From contig OX579638.1 of the NCBI GenBank assembly GCA_951230915.1, forward strand, positions 12,046,696 to 12,110,695: a stretch of 64,000 nucleotides of DNA. Direction: 5' to 3'. How positions within the stretch are numbered: position 1 is the stretch's first letter; the number at the start of each line of letters is the position of its first letter. The notes under the pieces were generated by a model. It ran no database searches, was not told where the DNA came from, and saw only the letters and a program-made list of their open reading frames with translations. The stretch comes from Antitrichia curtipendula (lineage: Eukaryota > Streptophyta > Bryopsida > Hypnales > Leucodontaceae). The translations under genes and the position numbers were made by a program. Positions 55,457 through 64,000 of this stretch are shown here, piece by piece.

Positions 55457-58400
55457 CTATGACGGTGGGAAGAATTTGTGCAACCCCAAGGGCAACCTAT
55501 AAAACTCGAGGTTCCTAGCGTCCCGATCAAATACCCGGAATTTCCTGGTCCAGAGCATGCCTCGATCCTTCTTCGACACATGCCTCGTCATGGTGTTATC
55601 CAGAAACGCTGCAACAATAAGCGCCACAATCACCGGCGAGGAGAAGAAGCCGTTAACAATATCGTTGAACCAGCGAGCTCCGGTATACACAGGGCCGTGC
55701 CCAGCACGGATAGTGAATTCACTAAAATATTGGGGGACTGATAATCCGAGGAAGATAGCAATTCCGACGATGAAGATGTTGCGAGTCATGTTCATGTTCG
55801 CGAATTGCAGCTGGGAGATTCCAGTGCCGACCACCATTCCGAAGGTGATACAGAGTATGGCGGCTACGATGGGTTGAGGGATAGAAGCCACGATGGCACC
55901 GAACTTGCCGAAAAGTCCGAAGAAGATCATGAAGGCGGAGGCGATTTGGATCACTCGGCGGGAGCCCACGCGAGTCAGACCTACCAAGCCCGCGTTCTCA
56001 CTGCACAACGACGAGGTGAGCTTCAGTAATTCGATTGGAAATCATGTGAAATCGGACAAAGGTTAGTGATTTCTGCTATATAGAATGCTAAAACCCGATC
56101 GGTAGTGTTGGGAAACACTAGAATTCAGTCATCGGGAAAGAAAAGCTGAAATTGTTCTGCGGACACAAAATAAAAATCACCCACTAATTGCGGCTTAAAG
56201 GTTTCGAGCTATATCCCTACAGGAACATAACGCGCGATAGGAATGATCACATGAGTAAGACTGATTAAAGCTAAGCGTCCCCCAAGACCCAGATGCGATC
56301 ACACTCGGCCAGACTAGAATCAGAGAAGAATTTCGAAAGTCGCTTTGCAACATTCTGATTTGAACCCAACGTGAAATTTCTGGAGGATTCAGAGCTAGGA
56401 CGAGGGACTTACGGAGCAACGGTAGCGCCAGTAAAGGTCCCGAAGACGCCATTCAGCAAAATGCCGATGCCCTGCCATCCGATGCCGCGGCTGATAACGT
56501 GAGGCGGCGGAGGTGTGGCTCCTGCTAAGCGGGAGATGGCGTAGAAACCTCCCGTGGACTGCAACACCACATTTTAGAGAATGCATTCGTGAAGTCAGTG
56601 ACCAGGGGCCAAACATTTGTGCTCCCGACTGGCAAAATTCAGCTACAGCTGTACTTAATTTCAGCTCAAATACCTCAACAGGGGCTGCAAATAGGCCCAC
56701 AACTAACAGACTCTAGTCACGATAAACAGCACTTAACATATCCGTGGGAGAACAAAAAAGACTTCAACCCTGACTAACTTCTTTTCCATCAGGTTCCTCA
56801 AGGCTCCGTGTTAATCTCGTCATTTAAATCCTGAGTTGAAGCGTGTTCAGAAATGGTTCTAGGCACATGAATCAATTCGAAATCTGTATGATGTTCTGGT
56901 CGAGCCCGATTACCTCAACAAGAGTTGCAAACGCGGCGGTCATGATGGCGAACGAATTTCCGGCGTCGAAGGTCGGGGCGCCCCACTGCAAAGGGTATGG
57001 CACCCGCACCCAGGGTGAAGAACTCACAAGACCCGCTCTATCGGTGCGGCAATGGATCTGCCCCAATTCGGAAGCGTGGTCGTAGGCACCTGCAACTGTG
57101 AGGATCGCCGCGTACGCCCACACTAGAGCGACACCGATGATGATTGGGAAGAGCTCGAAGAAGTGGATATCCCGGAAGTGAAAATGCTTCAAATACTGCA
57201 ACCCATATCCCAAAGTCAAATTTATCATTCAGATCATCGAGAAAAACAAATTGCAACGGCCCAAAAACTCAGTCGATTGAGATAGTTCGTCCCATGACAG
57301 TACCTGCGATAGAAGCAGAATCACGAGGAGCGCTGGAATGCCAACTTCGACACATTTCGCAACCTGCACAACGACATTCTTATTACTGACCGACCACAAG
57401 TAGAAAAGCAGTAACTCGCGAACTAAGCAAGAGAACTGGAGACGATGAGAGTAGTGTTAGTAGTACCCCTGGAAATCCACGTTCAAATAGACCGAGTCCC
57501 GCGAGAGCCGTCACGGGGGCGATCACGATAGGGCTGATATATCTGCACATTGGTATCAAAAAAATTAGGATCGAACTAAAGAATCCATCATAAAGACGCC
57601 TTTCATGATTTGAATACTAGACGTGCTTGCTTACCGAGCGGCGATACCCCACAATCCACTGAAACCCAAAATAATGTTCAATGCCGATCCCGCAATGAAG
57701 GCGCCCTGCACTTCCCGCATTGATCGGATAAACCTCTGCATCACCACACGCGGGAGTAAGCGCTGGCAGTGCTCGCTAAAGCGGCTATATTCGGCAAACC
57801 TTTTTATTGCTTCAGAAAACTTCAACAGTGTTACAGTTGAATAGTTCGCACACTTTGCTTTGCTTTTATCGACGTGAGCTAAATACGAAAATCTCATTTG
57901 GGACCACTAAGTGCCAGTGACAAACCCAGAGGGCAGGACACTAGATCCAAATCGCGGTATGTTCAGTGACACTTGTACTCGTCCTCTGTAGTTTACCTCA
58001 TGGGGATCATCAATAGCAGCGAGGCCCGGCGAGAGGATGATTGAGATGGTGGGCGCCAAGAAGTAGAAAGAGCTTCCCATGACGGCAGGAAGCCTTGTGC
58101 CCAACGTCGTCTGCAGAAATGTGTTGATGCCGGACACGAAGACCACGGTTTGAATAACCTTGACCAAATCGCGCGTCTCGAACTGCAACCACATTAATCA
58201 GCGAGGACAAAAAGAACCGCAAAATCTCAAAAAAAATTATTGAATGCGAACAGGCTCTGTCCATGCCTTAGACTGGATTCTTGGAAATGGATGATTGGCG
58301 GATTGGAAAAAGAAAGTGAAAGGCTGGGAGGGTGTGTATATTACCGGAGCGGACACACCCGTGTTAGTCTGGAAGATCAGGAGGGGTATCAGCACCGCTG

Positions 58401-58932
58401 TTCCAACCATTGTTAGGTAATGCTGGAAGGCCAGAAGTATCGCTTCCGCTGCAACCACATCAACAATCACCATACCAGATTTTCAAAAAAACTGCTTCAC
58501 TTCGCAACTTCGCATTGTTTCATTCTGCAAGGACGACTTTAGCTTGCACACCGACAAGCTGCAATCGAGAAATTCAGTGCACCTCACGTGCAGTCAAACA
58601 CACATTCATTGTTTTCCAATTTAGCCAGACATCAGTCAGCACTCATATGCTTCTCAAAGACGGCTCAACCTCACATTATTAGAGAAAGACGAGGCTACTT
58701 TCCACGTTGACACATTTGTGTTCAAATTGATCACTGTTGAGTTACAATTGCATCAAATTACAGAACTGTACACCAAGCATGCAACTTCGAAATCAAAGAC
58801 ATTTCAGAGAGATAACTCACGCCAGCGGGGGTTGTCGTTGATGCAGTAAGCCAAGCCTGGCAGCTGTTCCAGGGCATGGTGGTTCAAATCCTCGCCCTTG
58901 CCCACCGGGGCCATCGCCCCTCCTCCCGCCAT
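55457..58932 (-). CDS. Nucleobase-ascorbate transporter (NAT/NCS2 family), nine exons, intact
   Basis: Minus-strand exons: 58821-58932, 58345-58448, 57997-58182, 57635-57735, 57467-57542, 57304-57363, 56914-57195, 56413-56558, 55457-56000. All have GT-AG borders and agreeing phases, giving 536 codons, the usual NAT length. The protein starts MAGGGAMAPVGKGEDLNHH; exon 2 has the conserved QH pair (Q46-H47, AFQHYLTMVGTAVLIP). Exon 3 has GTRLPAVMGSSF, and E307 (TLVE/STGGFYA) matches the TM8 substrate-binding acid. Residues 357-370 are the NAT signature (ENAGLVGLTRVGSR). The C-terminus (EFYRLPLGLHKFFPPS) is the plant form. The family has about 12-14 membrane segments and carries uric acid, xanthine, uracil or similar bases with protons at the plasma membrane; ascorbate transport is known for some animal members. 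The substrate of this one is not shown. Confidence 0.95.
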
Positions 58933-58987
58933 CACCACGCAATACCCCCGTCCACAGAACTCAAGATACCGAAAGTCTTCTAGCACC

Positions 58988-59165
58988 CTTAAACCCACAG
59001 AACCTCAATGCCCACTCGAGCTTCTCTTAAACCCACTAAAACCTCAATGCACCAAAGCCCACTTGAGCTTCCCTTAAACCCACCGAACCTCAATGCACCC
59101 TAACCCACATGTGCTTTTCTTAAGCCCTCAGAACCTCCACGCACCAAACGCTCTTTCACATACCA
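58988..59165 (-). repeat. Tandem repeat in the 5' flank of the NAT gene, about 47-bp unit, four copies
   Basis: CTTAAACCCACNGAACCTCA and then ATGCACC...CCCACTTGAGCTT recur four times (first unit shorter, about 38 bp; last one most diverged). The array begins 56 bp upstream of the NAT start codon and so lies in the 5' leader or core promoter. Read in the gene direction the unit is G/T-rich. Confidence 0.85.
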
Positions 59166-60050
59166 CAGAGCCTTGCCCACTTCAAATTCAACAGTTGCAA
59201 CTGGTCATGCGAGACTCAAAAATTGCTGCAACAACAACAACTGCAAAATAATTCCGAGTGCTCTTACCCCCTCAAATCAGGCTGGGCAGCCACGTTTCCA
59301 GCTGATCCGGGGCACTACAATTGCAGGCTCAGTGGTAAGGACTGAGACAACGGGGTCTGAGGGTAGAAGTAGGAACTAGGAAGCTAACTAAGGCTTCAAT
59401 TAGTGACTGGTGTGGGGAGAGAGAAAAACGGTCTTGTAGTACTAACTTGGTGTGAGAGGCCAGGGGGGGGTGGCGGCTGTCCTTAATTCATGACCCTCTG
59501 TGACGGTCCCTTCATTAATGATGCCACTGGCGTCTCTAATTCATCGTCTCAAATTCATCGTCTCTAGCTGTTTAGGTTAATCACAGCTCAGCTCACACTT
59601 AGTCTGGGACAGTGTGTGTGTGTGTGTCCCTCATCCAGCTGCCATTCTCTTCCCTTTCAAATTCGCTGCAACGTTCACAGGGCTCCTTGTACTGTACAGT
59701 AAACCTTTCGTTGCCTCTTTGTCAGTTAACACTTGTGATCAGTACTGATGGTACGCTGCCTGTGGTTGTTTTCTAATTTCGCAAAATACGGGTAGCGTGT
59801 ATTTGTGTATTGAATCCAATGATCACGGTGGTGAGTAATATTGGCAGGGTTGTCTGTTTTGCGAAAGAGTTGCTGCACTCAAAATTTAACCCTCTTTATT
59901 ATTATTGACATTCTAGAATGCCACAGTACGGTATCATTGCCTTGGCTGTAGCACACTTGTCGCACATTCAAATTGTATCCAAATTGTACCGCTATTTCCA
60001 ATTGAAACGGAAAACAATTTGGCCTCCCGAGCACACAAATGGTCCTTTGG
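59166..60050 (-). promoter_or_regulatory. Likely promoter/leader region of the NAT gene
   Basis: This is the 5' side of the minus-strand NAT gene and the end of its GC-richer island. It contains C/T-rich stretches and a (GT)8 run at 59612-59627. No start site or binding motif can be named with confidence; the role rests on position. Confidence 0.4.
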
Positions 60051-60568
60051 TCTCTTTACATTCATAAAACACTATATGGTTTTCAACAAGAAAGCTTGTG
60101 TTGAGGAGCGCTCACTCCATCACATCTAGAATGGTCTTTTGGATTAATATGGCTAAGTAGAATGGGCCAACTTTTGCAACATGACCTAGCAGTCATCGGC
60201 AGCGCAAGTTGTTTAGCATTTTTGTTAAGAGTAGAATGATGTAGATTTTATTTCTTTCTTCTGATGGATGTTTGTTAGCCAAGGTAGATGGCTTGTGGCC
60301 CTAGTGTGGGCTTCGTGTTTCAATATCAATTATCTTCCTCTCCGGTATGGTAGCAAGGTATTGCTCTCTCTTTCAACTAGCCATGAGTAGCCTCATAGCC
60401 TTTCTCTACATTGCACGTAGGACTTCTAGCTTCTTCCCATCCTCTGTCTAGTATGTCTTTGTTGTTTGTATGTGGTTCTCTTTGTTTCCCCATTAGTCCG
60501 TTTGTAGTTGGTACGCTTGTTTTCTCCCCTATAAAATTGTATTTCATTTGTTTCAAAAAAAAATTACA
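60051..60568 (+). mobile_element. Probable LINE/SINE 3' end with A-tail
   Basis: A moderately GC-rich stretch ends in GTATTTCATTTGTTTC followed by nine A at about 60557-60565. Pyrimidine-rich 3' text with GCTTGTTTTCTCCCCTATAA-like sequence before an A-tail is typical of plant LINE 3' untranslated regions. I found no reverse transcriptase and could not fix a target duplication, so the left limit is arbitrary. Confidence 0.4.
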
Positions 60569-61544
60569 CCGTGATAGGACCTCAAGAACTTGGAACCTTT
60601 GATGTTGAGATTGAAGAGGTTTTGAGTGTGGGATGAATGTGGGACAAGTATGTAGGATGTTTGAGGGTTGTTGTTGAGAGGTTTAGTTAGTGTAATTATA
60701 TGTTAACCTTCTCTTTTGCTATTCTAGCAAATTTTAATGTGCTTCAAGTATTTAGATGTTTTAAAGTTCCTAAGTAACTAAACAAAGTTCTTAAATCTAA
60801 AATAGGTTAGGTAACTACACCTAATTTCAAATACTTTCTAATTCGTCTACTCCAAATTCTTGTCAAAAATGTACTCCCACTATTTATGAGAGTCTATAAT
60901 CAATTTTTAAAATACCTATTTTTAGCACTTTGAAAATTCATAGTTTATTCATATGTTGTCCAAAAAATGCATTCTCAAAGAATCTAAAATCTTTTTTTGA
61001 CTACCGATTCAATATAATAATGGAAACCATGTTGAATTGCTTGTTTGTGCAATTTTATGTATAGTTACTTTATAAATATATGAACTGAGATGAGTGTCTC
61101 AAAGCACTCTAAATAGTTTTTGTATTGACATTTGAAACTACTTTGTGCTCCTACTAAGTTAATTATTGTGCGATCAGGGAGAGATGTGTCTAAGTTGCAA
61201 TAATTTGAGCTTGTTGTGTGCTTACAAACAAAAATTTGTAGAATATAGTTTACGTTTCACAGAATTTTATTGTCTATGCTACATTCTCCATTTAGGTTGT
61301 ATGACTCAAATTACCAGTACCTATTATATAGGCATACAAAATATATGGTAATCAGGTAACTATGAGGTACTTTAGTATAGTGGGAGGCTTCTCGAGAGGC
61401 CTCCTACCCGGACCAAAAGGTGAGGGCAAAGCCTGAGCTTGAAGATTGAGGCTCTCACATTGCGGAAGGCTCCTTCTATGTTGAGTATTGAACAGTTGGG
61501 AAGAAATTGTACCACGATATGGAAGATCAATTTCATAGTGCCTA
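60569..61544. other. AT-rich spacer, no gene
   Basis: Nothing coding is recognised. A more GC-rich patch at 61380-61545 next to the Mutator-like MITE has a 79-codon minus-strand frame without a domain. Confidence 0.4.
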
Positions 61545-61555
61545 ACATTATAAGC

Positions 61556-62061
61556 TCCGGGGGTGCACTTAGTTCTACTACAACAAACCACGTGCGAACA
61601 AGTGTTTTTTAATAAACTATCATTTCAACCTAAAATTTTGAGCATTGTTTAATAATTGACTATAGGTTTCTATTGCCAAAAATTTCCAACTCAAATAAAA
61701 TATGAAATGATTTCTAGAAGAGGTTGAAATGAATTAAAATGGCATGCTTTTTCAACTCAAATAATTATAGAGAGTTATTTTTAGGAATTTTTTGTTCATT
61801 TTTTAGACAATTTTTTCTTATATAATATAGGGGTGTGAAAGTTATTTTTCAGTTCTATAGTGTATTTTTTTACTTCAAAAATTTGTAATTAATTATAATG
61901 AACAAATAAAAATATCAATAATTCAAAACATAAACTTTCAAAGTAGGAAAATCTATTCATATTTTATTTATTTATTTTTATTAAAAATTCAAAAAGTATA
62001 TAGAGGGGCCAAAGTTTTGTTTGCATGTGGTTTCTAATGGATACTCTAAGTGAACTCCCCG
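61556..62061. mobile_element. Mutator-like MITE, copy 2, with 11-bp target duplication
   Basis: The left end is TCCGGGGGTGCACTTAGTTC; the right end, reverse-complemented, is CGGGGAGTTCACTTAGAGTA. ACATTATAAGC flanks the element on both sides (61545-61555 and 62062-62072). The body matches copy 1 (45815-46388) in inverse orientation, with blocks such as CCACGTGC, TTTTTTAATAAACTAT, TTTCTAGAAGAGGTTGAAAT and GGTGTGAAAGTTATTTTTCAG. No coding capacity. Confidence 0.88.
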
Positions 62062-62072
62062 ACATTATAAGC

Positions 62073-64000
62073 AGTGCCAAAGAGTGTAATTATATCATAT
62101 AATGGGAGGATGTAATGGGAGGATATATCATATATATGTATGGGAAACCAATAGCTCAATGCTTAACAAAGCTCCACATGTCATTCACTATGTAGAATAA
62201 GGTTAAGTTATGTTAAGTAGATATTAATTACATAAGTATTATTTCTAATCATTTCATATTTTGCTTTGTGTTATAAATTGTAAATGCAATCTAAATCACA
62301 AAGTTCCAAAGGGAAAAAAAATCTTTCTAGTATATGTTAATTTTGTCGTTGAATAGTCAAATGCTTTATGAAAGAACTTGCATTTCCTTTGCACACATGC
62401 ACATGATTCTCAAAATGTTACATTTTACTATGCCTTAGTATCGTCCAAATTATTTCTTGGTGTTATTCAAAGATCATGTACAAAATGATAATACTTTCAA
62501 CCTTGTTACTTTTGCATAACTTTTGCATATTCTATCAAATTGTATCAAAATAAGACATACAATACTTCAATATCTTGGTATTGTAATTGCTAACAAGAAC
62601 CAATAAAAAAATTCTTCAATTTAACAACAAAAACATTACAATACTTAGTATTCAAATTCTGAAGTGTTAGCATCATTCATAGTACTGAATAACTTAGTTC
62701 ATATATTCAAATCTCCTTACAATTTTATGATAATATAGTTCTACAAGGTGACTTCTTAACTTCTTTAACTCCTTGATGCCTTAATCTTTTTTTGAGTTTT
62801 TGGACATTTTTTTAATATATTTGTACAAAAATATCGGTTACCACAATTTCATGAAATTGGTCATCAAGGGAGGTTGTCTTTTCAAGAATCAAACATTACA
62901 TTGAGAGCAAGATTATCCATCCCAACACTATGCTAGCTTCTCGTATCATGATGTTCGTCAATGATGTTTTGAACGAGTTTGGGTTTATGTTGCTAACATT
63001 AGTCCCAAAAAATGTTTTTTGGTTGGATGGCCTAACAACCTAGCCGTCAACTAGAAGGTCCGACCATCAAGCCATTGTTGAGATGAATGGACCGTTTAGG
63101 AATTTTTTTCTAGGATCTTGATGGACACTAGGGTTGGATCCTAACTTATCGTCGAAGTTACATCCATCCAAACCTTACATAACAGTGACAACCATGAATG
63201 AGAGAATTAGTTGGACTAAACATTGCCTACAAGCCCTCTATTCATTGCTTAGAATATGGATGCTAGAGCTATCAAGGCTTAAGAAATTAGATTGTCTTGA
63301 GTGGTATGGATTTGTATGTATTCAATACTAATTTTTTTCTTAAAACCGGAAATGCAATTGTGAAATGTTTGAATGGTCAATTTTTTGAAATGATTTCATA
63401 ACATTGTTTACTAGTGAGGCAAGGTTCCCTTTTGCATCTATGAAAAAAGATCCCCTACAATGCACAAAATTGTTGTATGTGACTCTTCATCTAATTCCAA
63501 TCTTTAAATTAATTGATAAGTCTATTTTTCACATGTATTTAGCAAAGCATGATACCTTCCCAACATGGAAGAAGATCATGGTCTAGTTATACAATGCTAT
63601 ATCTGCATTTTGTTGTTAGGCAATTTTCGCTGTCAATTTTGTAGGCAACAAACATTTAATTTATAAATTTCTTTCTTTCTTGTACATATTAGAAAACAAC
63701 AATATTTAAATATATTTGAAATATTATCAAGTACATGATTTCAGCATTATATTAAAATCTTACTATTATAATATTTCAAACAAAAAATGCTATGATGAAC
63801 AGCTTTTTACAAAGAAAATAAGGTTAAATGTTTAATATTAATCCTAGTGTAAGAAAAAAATTGTATTGGGAGAAAGTAATGGTGCTTTCAGTATCAATAA
63901 TTTTGCCTTTTCTTACAAAAAGCAATCAGAGTTGTCATTTTAATTGATTACAAAATATTCAAAAGTTTGAAATAAAAATTGTATTTTCTGTGATGTTTCA
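62073..64000. other. AT-rich tract, no gene
   Basis: No exon chain, transposon end or tandem array was found. Short open frames at 63134-63331 and 63404-63586 have no recognisable domain. Confidence 0.4.

Noticed and set aside
55060..55518. 152-codon plus-strand open frame and several others antisense to NAT exons
   Set aside because: They overlap or run into conserved NAT exons on the minus strand, start at non-ATG or unsupported codons and show no domain. They are shadows of the real gene.
60051..60568. Coding end of a LINE ORF2 before the A-tail
   Set aside because: The frames contain stops and no RNase H or C-terminal zinc-knuckle motif is visible; only the 3'-end character is kept, at low confidence.
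61556..62061. 45.8-kb and 61.6-kb repeats as the two LTRs of one retrotransposon
   Set aside because: They are in inverted orientation, have their own inverted ends and different flanking duplications, so they are separate DNA elements.
1..64000. tRNA, rRNA or other structured RNA genes
   Set aside because: I looked for tRNA A/B-box pairs and rRNA-like blocks by eye and found none I could support; a covariance-model scan would be needed to exclude them.

Overview
This is an AT-rich plant nuclear window. The supporting signs are intron-split plant-type genes with GT-AG borders, a nucleobase-ascorbate transporter (NAT) with plant-style exons, a B3 + CW-zinc-finger regulator of the VAL/HSI2 type, and plant DNA transposons (CACTA/En-Spm, Mutator-like, TA-flanked MITEs). 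Low gene density, compact moderately GC-rich gene islands and long AT-rich repeat tracts would suit a bryophyte or another seed-free plant. That placement is inference, and I cannot name the species.

Layout: 1-400 carries a 150-bp tandem repeat cut by the window edge. 710-1168 is a TA-flanked MITE. 1736-5444 (minus) is a broken CACTA-type (tnp2-like) transposase. 5445-12080 is repeat-rich, with two tandem arrays (7585-8110, 9970-10570). 12100-17900 is a GC-richer island of exon-like fragments of unrelated genes: an unrecognised basic ORF with a frameshift, a SEN1/MAA3-like helicase piece and a cyclopropane-fatty-acid-synthase-like piece. 17900-25060 is an AT-rich tract holding a CACTA MITE and nested TTAA-flanked elements. 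25060-31620 holds a B3-CW regulator gene on the plus strand, for which I assemble a 12-exon reading frame. 32000-33126 is a TTAA-flanked element with a retroposon nested in it. 33100-38800 is an AT-rich tract. 38825-43962 is a complete 5.1-kb non-autonomous CACTA element. 45815-46388 and 61556-62061 are two inverted copies of one Mutator-like MITE. 50580-51240 is a decayed LINE reverse transcriptase. 52752-53369 is another TTAA-flanked element. 53830-54720 has unrecognised exon-like segments. 55457-58932 (minus) is an intact nine-exon NAT gene of 536 codons.

The two well-supported genes are unrelated in role: a plasma-membrane-type purine/pyrimidine/ascorbate carrier and a nuclear chromatin-linked repressor. 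They are not an operon or a visible cluster. Most of the interest lies in the transposon biology: a family with TTAA target sites and TTAACCCCTAA termini, members of which abut three gene-island borders; a complete CACTA element with palindromic subterminal repeats; a Mutator-like pair with long target duplications; and a mosaic of gene fragments at 13.9-17.1 kb that may be captured or decayed genes.
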